DNA of 64,000 nucleotides from Blepharisma stoltei (taxonomy: Eukaryota; Ciliophora; Heterotrichea; Heterotrichida; Blepharismidae). The notes below the pieces were generated by a model that was not told where the DNA came from, did not search any database, and worked only from the letters and a program-made list of their open reading frames with translations. Every line of letters starts with the position of its first letter. The first letter of the stretch is position 1. Below, piece after piece: positions 1 to 11,765 of the stretch. Location: contig CAJZBQ010000063.1 in assembly GCA_914767885.1 (NCBI GenBank), positions 186,001 through 250,000 of the forward strand. The letters are read 5' to 3'. A program made the position numbers and the translations under genes.

Positions 1-428
1 ATCGATATTTCAAAAAAAATCCAATAAAGTGCTCCAATAATTCGCAGCAATTAAAATAAGATTAAAAAATAAAGGCAAAGCATTGAAAACTTCTTTAATA
101 TTCTTAATAATATAATATTAAATTTCTTACTCCTTAATAATAAGAATATAAAAGAGATTAAGTAAATTTCGATCTAATCATATAAAATATTTCCAGATAA
201 TAAAACAATTTTATTATTTTTTTGGGTAGGAGTTATATAAGTTTTAATTTTGAAATAAAAAAAATGAATAGGTAGAGAATTCTGAATTTCTGTTCAAAAG
301 CTCGTGATATTGGAAAATAAATGAAAATTTTAAAAATATAAGATTTAATAATATATTACTGTCAAAATAACTGATAAAATAGACTAATATGGTCTTCTTT
401 TTAATAAAATCTGTAATTATATTATTGA

Positions 429-2156
429 ATGTCAATATTTTCAACATTAGACAAAAGTTCTCAAAATCTGGCTGAATTTTGGAAATCCTACAGCAATATC
501 AATTTAACCCTTCAAGAGCTGCATCGGGGAAAACTTTTGGAGGTAATAGACATTGGTGTTGCTATAGAACGAAATTTTGTCCTAACAAAAAAACATTTAA
601 TAAAACTGGATTTATCAGAAAAGCCAGAAATGATAGCATCGCTTGAGTGGAAGCTAATATCAGCTTTTCAAGAAAATCAGAAAAATAATATTAGATTTGG
701 GTTCACCCTCGGATGTAAAAACGCTGCGAAAGATTTTTATGTCGAAAATGAAGAAGAACTTAACAAATGGATTAGCTATATATCAAAAATTGGTATAATG
801 ACAGACATTGAAGACTCATATACACTTGAAAAAAATATCGGGAGGGGTGGGAACTCTACAGTTTATTTGGCAAAAAGCGTTACAAGCTCAACAATGTTCG
901 CTGTGAAATCTATTTCAAAAAGCTTGACTACTCAAAGCATAGAATCAATTGCAAGTGAAATTAAAATCATGAGGAAGCTCAATCATCCTAATATAACTCA
1001 CTTGCATCAAGTATTTGAAAGTGACACCCATATTTACATGATTTTAGACTATGCTAAAGGAGGCAGCTTATATGAAAAAATTATCAAAAAACAGACCCTC
1101 CCTGAGACTTCAGTGCTTAAATTTTGCAGAGAATTGCTAAAGGTACTCAAGTATTTAAACTCAAAAAAAATCGTGCACAGAGATATTAAATTAGAGAACA
1201 TTTTACTAGACAGTCAAGATGATAATCTTGATTTTAAATTAGCTGACTTTGGCTTAGCAACAAAAATAACTGGTGAGCTAACATTAAGATGTGGATCACC
1301 AGGATATAGGAAAAAAATTATTTATTTATTAAACATAATTTTTGGAATTTTAAAATATAAAAAATATGGTCAGGATATATTGCCCCAGAAATCCTAAATC
1401 TCTTCTTCACAAGGGTTAATTTTTTTTTTAGTTTATATATAATTTTGTAGCAATTTTTTTCGAAATTAAAAAAAATCCCAATTCACAAAAATTTAAAACA
1501 AATATTAGTTTAATATGTAAAATTTATGTTTTTAAATGAAAGCTGCTTAAAATTAAACAGAATTAGCTAGAAATTTCATTATAATAATTATCACTTATAT
1601 ATATCAAAATATTTTTTTTATAAAATTATTTCTATTAAAAAATATCTGTTCGCTCACAGAGGGGGAACTTTCCAATGGCTTTGCTCGCTCACGGAGGGGG
1701 AATAAGAAAAGAGAAATATGGGTACAAAGTTGACATTTTTGGAGCTGGGGTTATTTATATACTTTACTTACAGGGAAAATGCCATTTTTTGGGTATTTTC
1801 AAGAAAAAGTGTTAGAGAAAAACAGGGAGTGCAATATAAATTTCCATGATGTTAATTTGCACAATATCTCCAAAGAATGCATTGAGTTACTTCAAAAAAT
1901 GACTTGTCCATGCCCAGGGCTACGAATTTCTCCACGAAGAGCATTAAAACATAAATGTTTTTCAAAATATTTCCCAAGAAAAAAACCATTTAATCAGTCT
2001 ATAAGCATGTTTGAGTGCAAAAGCTCAAGAAAAGACTTAATAACTCTTTCAGCATCTTTGGAGATTTTGCAAGCTAAAACTATTGTCCTAAAAACAAATT
2101 TTATGCCCATGAAGAAAGTTGATGAACTAAGAAGAAAACTTATGAAATTAATATAA
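429..2156 (+). CDS. PH-domain + CAMK-type Ser/Thr kinase, interrupted by two IESs
   Basis: Residues about 25-125 resemble a PH domain, followed by a protein kinase domain with the AVK lysine, HRDIKLEN catalytic loop and DFGL. The start MSIFSTLDKSSQ matches the N terminus of the homologous gene at 8302-9630. The frame breaks at GSPGY; removing 1307-1377 gives GSPGYIAPEIL, and removing 1397-1704 gives ILRKEKYGYKVDIF, both as in the paralogues. One frame error remains near 1765-1769: two extra bases relative to the expected ...YILLTGKMPF. Downstream the frame is open to TAA at 2156. The substrate is unknown; the PH domain suggests membrane lipid binding. It may be functional, or a young pseudogene because of the frame error. 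Confidence 0.75.
1307..1377. other. Short IES, 71 bp, in kinase gene
   Basis: An AT-rich insert lies between two copies of CAGGATAT (1300-1307 and 1371-1378). Deleting one repeat unit joins GSPGY directly to IAPEIL, the invariant kinase activation-segment motif. The boundary contains TA. No similarity to the MITE families was seen. Confidence 0.8.
1397..1704 (-). mobile_element. MITE family 1 copy (degenerate), 308 bp, in kinase gene
   Basis: The right end carries GCTCGCTCACGGAGGGGG followed by TAA, and the AT-rich interior matches the better-preserved copies at 25522 and 37385 in reverse orientation. The left end is decayed (TAA then TCTCTTCTTC). Removal between the TAA repeats restores the kinase frame. 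Confidence 0.8.
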
Positions 2157-2957
2157 TTAAGCTTTGAGAATTTTAATAAAATTTTTTGTTTTTCTAGGAA
2201 TTCATATCATTCTCAGCCTATTTATTTGATAGATTTTAAATGCTAAATAAGGAGATATTGCTAACTTTCTCATCTAGTTAATGAAGGTGATTATTTGTTT
2301 TTAAAATTTTTACTCGCTTGGAAAAGGAGTTAATTTTTCCCTAAAAATAGGATTTTTCCAATGATTTGCTAGCACTTTAAGGGGTAGCAAGATAAAACAG
2401 TTCAATAGAATCTTATTTTTTATTAATTTCAGCATTATAACTCTTTAATGTACAAAATTTATTCTGCCTATTCGTTTATTGAAAGGCTCTATTATTTTTA
2501 TTGGACATTTTAGCTAGTTTATATTTTTATAAAAATTTTATCAGGCCAAACATTTCTGTAAGAGTATTAGTCTCTAATAGTTTACCTTTCAAAAGACCAT
2601 CTAATTATCAAGCTGAAATATGCAAAAATTCGATAGATCATGCTTAATTTTTTATAAATAATATTTGCATAATAGTGGCTTATATTTAAAAATTCACTTA
2701 TCGAATTAATTGCATTTTTGTGCTAATTCGTTATAATTTGGATAATTAAATAGTTTAAATGTATAAATTTATAAGTAAATCTTTAAAACTGATTTTATTA
2801 TTCATTTTTTAATAGAAGCTCTAGATGTCTAAAATTTTATAAAACTAAATTAGTAAGTTTGAGGTTAATTAGACAATAAACATTGAAAAATTGTTTATTT
2901 TGAATATCGTGGATAAAATAAATAAAATAGAATCTACTATGCAATTATGTGGCATTA
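2157..2957. other. AT-rich intergenic stretch with a MITE remnant
   Basis: No credible gene was seen. About 2310-2385 resembles the inner end of MITE family 1 (TAGGATTTTTCCAATG, then a G-rich end and a TA), so it is probably a decayed, truncated copy. Confidence 0.5.
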
Positions 2958-3064
2958 TAACGATGACCCCCTCAATCTTCATGTCTATTGCAACAAAAAT
3001 GCAATTTTTTAATATAAAATTTTATATAAAAAAATAATAATTTTCATGTCTCTTGCAACAAATT

Positions 3065-3978
3065 ATATACATTAAAATGGCGACATGTGTCAACCTGCCC
3101 TCTTGGCGCAGCAGTCCAGACCTTATGGCTACAGCGAACTGGGACAGACTCCGAGCCGAGAATCAGACGCAGGCTCAAGAAGTGTGTGTATCCGGGTAGA
3201 TTTTGGCTGCTTTCCTGTAGTTGGAAATGGAGGTGCTCAACAGCGTCCTTGGATCCGAGGACCCATGGGTATTCCTCTAACGAGAAACTGGAGGTTTCAG
3301 CCCAGGTCACAGGGAAACAGTCTTTTTCCTGTAGCTGCCGAAGAAAGGCACTTTGACACCCAATAGACTCAAGAGCTGATCCTTGGAATCAAGCTCCAAT
3401 CGCCCGCAGCAGGGCCGCAGAAATCCATAAGCCGCCCACTCAAGACTGAACTCCCAAGGCAAGGAGGAGACAGAAGGTACCGGAAGGGCACTCCTAACTC
3501 CCCCCCCTCCGTGAGTGAACAAAAAAATTTTGTTCACTCATGGAGGGGGGTTAATTTTTTTTTAAAACAAATTTATATATAAATTTTATAAAAAGTATTT
3601 TTTTTTCAAAATTAAAAAAATCCTAATTCGCAAAAACTGGAAAGCAAATATTAATTTAATTTATAAAATTTATGTTTTAAAAAGCATTTTGTTTTAAATT
3701 AAACAGAATTAGCTCTAGATTTCATTATACTAATTATCATTAATATATCAAAATTTTTTCCATAAAAAATTTTTGTTCACCCACGGAAGGTGGGTTTTTT
3801 TGGGCAAAAAATAGGGATTTTTCTAATGGTTTTGTTCACTCACGCAGGGGAGGGGAGTAAGAGGGATAGATCCTCTGGGCTGGAGTAGAAAAGCAGTAGA
3901 ACCTTCCGTACGGGAGGTCTTTAATGACTGCGTCATCAATATTGCTAGCACCTGTCTGTAATAATCTTAATCCTAAAA
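3065..3978 (+). mobile_element. SINE-like retroposon, split by a nested MITE
   Basis: It is flanked by a perfect 14-bp duplication TCTTGCAACAAATT (3051-3064, 3979-3992). It starts near TTAAAATGGCGACATG, is clearly richer in GC than its surroundings, shares the core GAGAAACTGGAGGTTTCAGC with other copies, and ends in a TAATCTTAATCC-type tail. About 551 bp remain once the MITE at 3497-3859 is removed. Short ORFs inside it look accidental. Confidence 0.7.
3497..3859 (-). mobile_element. MITE family 1 copy, 363 bp, nested in retroposon
   Basis: TAA flanks both ends. The palindromic block (CTCCGTGAGTGAAC, then GTTCACTCATGGAG) sits at the left and the tandem inner repeats at the right, which is the reverse of the 25522 copy. 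Its position inside the retroposon shows that it inserted later. Confidence 0.85.
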
Positions 3979-4616
3979 TCTTGCAACAAATTTTCGATGC
4001 GCGTCTTAAATTTTTCCGTACTTTTTAGCTAGATAAGTTTAATAAAATGGCGAGCGATGGCAATAGCCGTCCAAATCTCGATGAGAAGGTCATTGATACA
4101 CCTACAGTAGCGCTGTTTTATGTTTTTTTTTGAGAAACTCACCTAGAGAAAAATGAATTAATTTGTTTTATATAAAAATGTTGTGTTGCAGTAGGCATGA
4201 AGATTTTTTCGAAATTTTTGTTGCAATAGACATGAAGATTGAGGGGGGGGTCATCGTTATGAAGGAATAGAATATATAAAACTATAAATTTAAAAAATAA
4301 AATTTTTGGTTTGTGATTATTCAAGCAAAATTATTTATATTATCTAGCTGTTTATTTCTAACATCAGCGTTAGAACTGCTTTATAAATTGTATTTAATTC
4401 TCTGAATAGCTGAATAGGATAAAAGCTATAGAGCTCAAATATGGCCTGCTATATTTCTAAGCCACTAATTAGCCATTAAGCCTAAACCATTAGACTTCTC
4501 AACAGTAGCAGGCCAAGAAAAGATTTATTATGACGTAATTTATATCAATTTTTAAATGGAGATGAAATTATATAAAATTCTATCGTAATTTCTCTATTTA
4601 GACAGTATGAATAGTT

Positions 4617-4900
4617 TGGTGCAATATATTCCTTGGATGCTTAATTTTTGATATACCTGAACTACAAATTTCTCCACGAAGAGCCTAAGAGCATAAATGC
4701 TTTTCAAGGTATCATATAAGAAACGGTCATCAAATCAATATGGGCGAAAACGCTCAAGTAAATGCAAAATAGATATCGCAAAATCCTTAAAAATTTCACA
4801 GACTCAAATCATTGTTCTCAAACAAATTTTGCACCAATTAAGAGAGCAATTGAACTAAGGCAAAAGCTCATGAAAATGATAAAACTATTAATTGAAAAAA
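4617..4900 (+). pseudogene. Decayed kinase C-terminal fragment
   Basis: The stretch around 4670-4710 (AATTTCTCCACGAAGAGC and onward) matches the C-terminal coding part of the kinase gene near 1925-1965, and the end encodes an ELRQKLMKM-like tail as in that gene (ELRRKLMKL). It has frameshifts and stops, and no kinase core precedes it. Probably a leftover of local duplication. Confidence 0.6.
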
Positions 4901-4913
4901 TTAAATTATGTAA

Positions 4914-7394
4914 TTATCCTTGGCTAACCAAATTTGGCTCATACCATTTCCAGCCTTTCAGAGCACCATTATCATATGCTACCAAAATCAAAGTGCCGTC
5001 TGCATAGGTGAACACTCCATTGTCATGATATTTATCATCAAGAAATCCACCTTCATAAACGATGCAGTCTTTATATAAAGTTTTAATTCCAGTAAACTGG
5101 TACCAGCAGCTATCTCCAGTAATAAACCTCCCTTTTCCATTCTTTTTATCATTTGCCCAATATCCCTCATATAGTCTATTATCATGATAATTCATGACTC
5201 CATACCCATTTTTCGTGCTATTTACAAACCACCCAGTAAATTCATCTCCATTGGAATATTTATAATTCCCCTGCCCATGAATGGTATTATTTTTCCATTC
5301 TCCCTTATAACTTTCATTATTTTCATAAGAAATAAATCCATATCCATGCTTAGCATCATCAAAAAAATCTCCTTCATAAATTGTTCCATTTTCATTGGAA
5401 AATCCTTTACCATTTCTTTTATCTGACTTTCAGTAGCCTTTATAAGTATTTCCATTAGAATATAGATAGATTCCAAATCCGTCTTTAAATCCATCTTTAA
5501 ACTCTCCAAAATAATTGTCATTGTTTGCCAAGGTTAAGTTTCCTTTATTATGCATTTTGCTTCCTTTCCATTCTCCTTCATAAATATCTCCATTAGAAAA
5601 TAATAATTTTCCAAATCCGTCTTTTAAGCCAAATTTAAACTCGCCTACATAGAAATCTCCACTATCATATGTGAGGTTCCCTTTCCAATAAGGTTTACAC
5701 AAATTAGCATTAGTTTCTTTACAGATTGAGGCAAGATTTATAAAATCATCCACAAATTCTGCAAGAACTGAGGTTCCGTTTGAGTAAAAAATTTTTCCGG
5801 TGCCTTTCTTTTTGCCTTTTTCCCAATATCCTTCAAATTTCTCACCTTGGGTATCAAAAAAGCTTCCAAATCCATCAAGCAGCTCATCTTTAAAATCACC
5901 TTCTAAAATTTCACCATTAGCTTTTACTATTTTCCCTTTTCCTTCAAATTTGTCATTTTTCCATTCTCCTATATATTTATCGCCATTTGACTTATTAAAC
6001 TCCCCATTTCCATGCTTCAGACCGTCTTTAAAATCGCCTTCATAGTAATCTCCTGATGAATAATTCATTTTTCCGCTGAAGTAAATTTTATCATTTTTCC
6101 ATTCTCCGTCATAAATATCTCCATTAGAAAAATAGCAGATCCCTTTTCCATGTTTTTGGCTGTCTTTGAAATCGCCTATATAGGTTTCATTATCTGCTAA
6201 TAAATATTTGCCTTTGTTGTAAAGTTTACCATAATTTCATATACCTTCATATAAATCTCCATTAGAGGTATTAAATTTTCCTCTCCCATGCATTATGTCA
6301 TCATAAAATTCTCCTGTAAAAGAATCGCCATTTTCCAAGGTAAGAATTCCTTTACCATTCCGTTTCCCATCCCACTCGCCTTCATATTTTTCTCCGCTTT
6401 TATATAAAATTGTTCCATTTTGAGATCTTTCATCATTTATGAAAAATCCTTCAAATGCATCTTGATTTTTAAATGTAAATCTCCCAAAGCCATCTTTCTT
6501 ATCATTTCCCCATTCGCCTTCATATTTATACCCCTCTTCTAGGTGAATAAAAACTCCAAAGCCATCTTTCAACCCATTTACAAACTTTCCTTCATAGCTG
6601 CTTTTATTTGTATAGGTCAAATTTCCATAGCCGTTTGGCTTATCGTCTAGTCACGAGCCTTTATATATGCTTTTATCATTTTCATTCGAAAATATTCCAA
6701 ACCCTTTTCTCAGTCCTTTTTCAAAGCTTCCATCATATTTACTGCCATTTTTAAAAACTAATACTCCTTTCCCATGCTGCAGCCCATTTTTAAGGTCTCC
6801 TTTATATACTCTCCCATCAGCGTAATTACAAGAAAATTGCCCAGTTGCTTTGTCATTTATAAAAATTCCTTCAAAAGTATCCCCATTATCAAAAACAAGG
6901 ACTCCTTGCCCATCTTTGATACCATTCTTGAATTCACCTCTGTAGTAAATATTTTTAGAATACTTTGCATGTCCTTCTTTTATATTTAAGGCTACAGGCA
7001 CAGCTAATGCAGTTATTAAGACAACAACGAGCAATATTAAACTTTTGCCATGGCAGCTTTTATATGCTTTTACAAACTTTTCTTTATCAATGTTTATTTG
7101 ATAATCCAAGCCTGCGTCGTAAGTTTCCTGGCCAATTTTATCATCATTTGGTATGTAATTACATAAAAATCCTACAAGATTTGTTTTTGAGGCTGGGCTT
7201 TGTTGGGGAAAACTGATTTTTGGAGTCTCTTCTATAGTACTCATTTCCAGATATCTAGAGTCTGGATTAATCAGCGAAAGAGGTGGACAATTCAAATGGC
7301 GACAAACGTGGTCATGGCATACTAAAACATTGGATTCTGAGCTACAAATAAATTTCGCTTCATTTGCGCACTCATCTAAAGCGCATTTGGACAT
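4914..7394 (-). CDS. MORN-repeat membrane protein with Cys-rich N terminus (826 aa)
   Basis: One frame is read through four TGA codons as Trp. The N terminus has a B-box-like Cys/His cluster (CALDECANEAKFIC, then CHDHVCRHLNC), about residues 3-45. A single membrane segment (SLILLVVVLITALAVPVAL) precedes a long array of 20 or more MORN repeats of the type YxGEFKNGxxxGxG. MORN arrays commonly bind membranes or scaffold cortical structures; here they would lie on one side of a single-pass membrane anchor. A start at 7445 (17 residues longer) is possible, but MSKCAL fits sister B-box-like proteins better. Function is inferred from domains only. Confidence 0.85.
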
Positions 7395-8301
7395 TTTTAC
7401 TACAACAGAATGCATAAAAAAATAGCAGGATAATGCGCAACTCAATAGAAATTTCTACAGCTGCAGAGGGAAAAGTCTTAAGCTAGTTTATTCTTTGATT
7501 AGTCTTTAAAATTATTGATTCTAATTAATCGCTGACTTTGGTTTTTTTTTAGCGTAGTATTAGTTCAACAAAATATCCACAAGGAATTAAATCAAATATA
7601 TGAAGCGCAAAATTATCATAAATAATAACTAGAAGGCTGTGTTTGCTTATTTGATCGCTTAAGATCTTAAAAATAAAAAGAATTACTTATGAAGCAATCT
7701 CAGTGGAATAATAAAGCTTCTGGATACTTGTTAAAATAATGATTTTTATTTCAAATCGGTATAAAGGTTGATTCAAAATTTTATTACAAGACTATGGCAA
7801 GCTATTAATCTCACTTTATAAGGAATAAGTAATTTTTTTTGAGTCAACAAAAACGAGTCAACCCATATAAATTCCGAAATATGTGCGGCTTTTGGCTTTG
7901 AGTTATGAAAGATAATCAACAAATAACTTTTATTTTCCCAAAAAGCTTACAAGTAATAATTTTAAAATTGATATTGTCATGGTTAGCATAGCAATATAAA
8001 ATTAACATCAAAAATGATAGGCTTCACTTTTTATGCTAAGAGATATTACTAAATGAGAACGACTCTTAGAAGAAAATAACTTATCGGGGTACGCATAAGG
8101 AAAAGTCAAATTCAAAGCCTTTCAGACAACTGATCTTTAATAACTGTAAAATTAGGCAATATAATAAAAACGATTACATGGAAAATCGAAAATAAAGAAA
8201 TAGAGAATAACTGTTAAAGCTTTGCAAATCGGAAAATTTATGATTTTATGATAAATTTATAAATTTTTGCAATTATAAGAAAATGCAAAATTTTACATAA
8301 T
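7395..8301. other. Intergenic, AT-rich
   Basis: About 0.9 kb between two minus-strand genes. No ORF with coding character, RNA gene or recognisable repeat was seen. Confidence 0.5.
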
Positions 8302-9630
8302 TTATAGATTGCTATTTAGCTTCATAAGTTTCCATCTTAAATTCTTCAAATTCTGCTCATTAAGGTCTGAGTATTCTTTACTTGCCTTCTTTGAGATTTC
8401 ACCTGATTTTGATTTTAGTCCCTTAAATTCTGGTTTCTTTATTATATATACACTTTTCGACCGATTATCTGCACTTGTAAACCATTTATGCATGAGAGCA
8501 TTTTCTGGGGTAATCCTGAGATCTGGCAAAGTGCAAGTGAGTTTTTTGACCAAGTCTATTCCTTGCTTAGAAACATCTCGTAAATTTTCATCATGGAAAC
8601 AAATATTGCAGCTTCTGTTCTTCTCTAACACTTTTTGAGGAGTGGACCCATGAAATGGCATTTTTCCTGAAAGGAGTATATATATAATGATCCCTACGCT
8701 AAAAGTATCAATTTCAATCCCATATGGCTGTTTTCTTAACACCTCTGGAGCAATATATCCAGGAGATCCACATCTCATTGTAGATTTCTCGCTGAATTCT
8801 GCCCCAAGGCCAAAGTCAGCAAGTTTAAAATCATAGTCATTGTCATGGGATTTTAGCAGGATATTTTCCAGTTTGATATCTCTATGGAGGATTTCTTTAC
8901 TTTTCAAATAGTCAAGGACCCCAAGCATTTTTTTGCTGAATTTTTTCACAGTTTTTTCCGGTAAGGCTTTTTTTGCGATAATCCTATTAAAAAGGTCTCC
9001 TCCTTTTACATAATCAAGCACCAAATAGACATTTGAAAAACTCTCATAAACTTTGTATAAATTAACAATATTAGGGTGCTTAATTTTTCTCATAATCCTA
9101 ATTTCTCTTACTAGCGAATCCAGACTTTTTGTAATTTTTTGTTTGGGAATAACTTTAATTGCATACTCTTTTCCAGTCTTAATACAAGTCGCGGCATAAA
9201 CATTTGAAAAAGCTCCATTCCCAATGATTTTTCCAAATGTAAAGCTATCTTTTATTCCAGTCATAATTCCGACTGATGACAAGCTTTCCAGCCAAATTTG
9301 TAACTCATTTTCACTATTAACATAAAAGTCTTTGGATTTTTCTTTATGGCCTAAGGTAAATCCATAGCGGGTAGATAGCTCATTTTCTTCTATGAATGGC
9401 TCAATAAGCTTCCATTCAACATTACTCATAACTTCAGGAGTTTTTGAAAGTTTATTCAGCCGAATTAAAAACTTCGCTGACAGTATGTATGAGTTTTCTT
9501 CTGTTACCCCTGCATTGTTTGATTCTTGTAAGAACCCTTGAAGGAGCACAGTGGTGTTTTCTTGGTTATAAGGTAGCCAGAAACTTGACGAGTTTTGAGC
9601 TAATTCATCAATACTTGCAAACACAGACAT
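8302..9630 (-). CDS. PH-domain + CAMK-type Ser/Thr kinase (442 aa)
   Basis: Intact paralogue of the 429-2156 gene. The N-terminal half (to about residue 125) is PH-like. The kinase domain has a glycine loop (GKIIGNGAFSNVYAA), the AIK lysine, HRDIKLEN, DFGLG and the GSPGYIAPEVL activation segment. The C-terminal tail ends KNLRWKLMKLNSNL, similar to the paralogue. All catalytic residues are present, so it should be active. No insert interrupts it. Distinct from CDPKs, as no EF-hands follow. Confidence 0.9.
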   Translation of the reverse strand: MSVFASIDELAQNSSSFWLPYNQENTTVLLQGFLQESNNAGVTEENSYILSAKFLIRLNKLSKTPEVMSNVEWKLIEPFIEENELSTRYGFTLGHKEKSKDFYVNSENELQIWLESLSSVGIMTGIKDSFTFGKIIGNGAFSNVYAATCIKTGKEYAIKVIPKQKITKSLDSLVREIRIMRKIKHPNIVNLYKVYESFSNVYLVLDYVKGGDLFNRIIAKKALPEKTVKKFSKKMLGVLDYLKSKEILHRDIKLENILLKSHDNDYDFKLADFGLGAEFSEKSTMRCGSPGYIAPEVLRKQPYGIEIDTFSVGIIIYILLSGKMPFHGSTPQKVLEKNRSCNICFHDENLRDVSKQGIDLVKKLTCTLPDLRITPENALMHKWFTSADNRSKSVYIIKKPEFKGLKSKSGEISKKASKEYSDLNEQNLKNLRWKLMKLNSNL

Positions 9631-10268
9631 TAAAATATTATAATAAATATTGTTTTATTCGAATAAAAAAAAGCTATTCTTCAGATATAAAGCAATTAAC
9701 TTCGAAATTTTTTATTTTGATTAATAATAAGAAATAGAATAAAAAACTATAACTTCTTCATTTTGTTTTCTTTCTGAGAGTCTTTGAATATCTTTTAGAT
9801 AGAATAATGATTTTAAAAACTTAATTATAAAATCACAACTTATACTGACCATTTTTACATAAATTTTTTATCTAAAAGCTATTGGTCAGATTAATTATTT
9901 ATTTAAATCAGTCATTAAATTATTTAAATTAGTCTTTCTTTCAAAAAGAATATCTATGATCTCATATTTTTCCTAAAAAAATTTAGTTCCGCTTAAAAAA
10001 TTCAATTCATATTGCACAATTAAATTTAATTTTATACCCCATTATATTTGATATTTTTTAATTCTATTATTGCCATTCTAATTAAGTTTAGCCCTTGATA
10101 TATTTTTTTATTATTATTTGATTAGAATTCATATAGAAAACAAAGTTATTAAATTTATGAATCCATATAGAAACAATAAAATTATTAGATTTATGCATAG
10201 AGATTATTTATTCAAGCTATAAAAGCTTTTATGAATGACATTTTACTATAAAGCATAATTAAGTATAA
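9631..10268. other. Intergenic, AT-rich with short imperfect repeats
   Basis: No gene seen. An imperfect duplication of about 40 bp around 10128-10200 (ATTCATATAGAAA..., AAATTTATG / AGATTTATG) is the only structure noticed. Confidence 0.4.
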
Positions 10269-11765
10269 TTAAATTTTTTTGGTATCTTTTTTCTCATCCG
10301 TCGGGATTTCTACTGCATTTTTTATATATATATGATTGTGTGCTGGGATATTTCTTGTTGAAAATTCAGTTGGGTTATCGCCTTTTGTATTATTGAGAAA
10401 GCAGCTCATACGCCTTGTTGTAAAATCAACTTGGCTTTCACCTCTTCCACCATTAGCTAAGCAGCTGGATCGTCTTTGCCTTGACATTTCTTGGAGAACC
10501 ACTTGTGTAGGCTTCGGTGAAGCAGAGGCAGCATTAAAAATATTCGCTGCAGATGAAGTTTTACGAAGAGAGATTTTTACATCTTCACAATGTTTTAAAA
10601 ACCACTCATGCTCAAGAGCTTCTTTTGCAGTTGGCCTAATTTTTGGTTGAGATCTTGTTAAATATAATACTGCATTAATTGCTTGTCTTGATATATTTTT
10701 CCAATATTCATCGTAAAATAATATTGTGCAGTCTCGGTTTTTAATTAAAGTTTCCCTAGGATTTTTCCCAGCAAAAGGAGCTCGGCCTGACAAAATTATA
10801 TATAAAACAACTCCAACACTAAAAACGTCAACTTTTGAGCCATAAGGCTTCTTTTTTAAGATTTCTGGGGCTACATATCCAGGCGACCCACAATTTTGGG
10901 TTAGTTCAATATTTGTGAGGCTTGCAAGCCCAAAATCAGTTATCTTGATTTTATTGTCGTTGTCATCTGACATCATTAGAATGTTTTCTAGCTTGATATC
11001 TCTATGTGCTATGTTTTTGGAATCCAAGTACTCCAAAACTTTTAAAATGTTTTTTATTAATTTAGCTGCCTTTTCTTCCGAAAAAGGACCTTTATTTAAA
11101 ATCCTGTGGAGCAAGTCACCGCCTGGTGCATAATCAAGAACCAAATGAATATGATGTGGGCTTTCATAAACTTTGTGCAGCTTGGTAATAGCCGGATGAT
11201 TGAGATTTCTTAATATATCTATTTCGTTCACCAAGGCCATAAAATTGCTTTTGGATTGAATCAAAGCCTTTTGAATTGATTTTATGGCATATTCTTGGCT
11301 ATTCTCGACGTCAACAGCTAAATACACATGTGCGAAACTTCCAGTCCCCAGAACTTTTTTAAAAGTATAGTCATTTTTAATGTCAGTCATTATACCAATT
11401 TTGGATAAATGAATAAGCCACTGGTCAAGTTCTTCTGAAGACTTTGTGTAAAAGTGTCTGCAGATGTCTCCTTGACTGATTCGAAAACCATATTTTTGCT
11501 CGCTATTACCCTCTTCTACGAAAGGCTCAATAATTTTCCATTTCAAAGATGAAGACTTTTTGAAGGGCGAGCTCTCATTTTTTGACCTGAGTAATGAAAA
11601 TTGAGACAGACAGAAAAATCTCTCTTTAAGTTTCTCTGTTGATGTAAGTTCAATTAAAGTACCTTTAATATGAACACTTGATTTAGTAGGGTTGCTTGGC
11701 TTTTCTAAGCTATTTCAAAAGCTGGGCTCTTCTTGTTGATCTACTGAAGCAAACATTGATAACAT
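10269..11765 (-). CDS. PH-domain + CAMK-type Ser/Thr kinase (498 aa)
   Basis: Third member of the local kinase family. The true start lies upstream of an in-frame TGA (Trp in EEPSFWNSLEK): ATG at 11765 gives MLSMFASVDQ, and ATG at 11756 (MFASVDQ) aligns with the paralogues. The PH-like region is followed by a kinase domain with AIKSIQK, AHRDIKLEN, DFGLA and GSPGYVAPEIL. The long C-terminal tail is Ser/Arg-rich. It lies about 640 bp upstream of the second kinase on the same strand, so a tandem duplication is likely. Confidence 0.88.

Larger units (their letters stand above)
2958..4259. mobile_element. TIR element (about 45-bp inverted ends) hosting nested insertions
   Basis: The left end reads TAACGATGACCCCC, then TCAATCTTCATGTC and TATTGCAACAAAAA. 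The right end (4213-4259) is its near-exact reverse complement, with a longer G run. The outermost bases are TA on both sides, fitting a TA target duplication. No transposase ORF lies inside. The interior is filled by a retroposon (3065-3978) that itself contains a family 1 MITE, and by a retroposon-head-like piece starting near 4044 (AAAATGGCGAGCGATGG). Confidence 0.7.

Noticed and set aside
3044-3537. Overlapping ORFs on both strands in a GC-rich block
   Set aside because: The block is a retroposon with a 14-bp target duplication and a simple tail. The ORFs have no domain and end at the element or MITE.
5184-6045. Plus-strand ORFs over the MORN gene
   Set aside because: They are antisense shadows of a repetitive, strongly biased coding sequence (Ser/Pro/Phe-rich nonsense).
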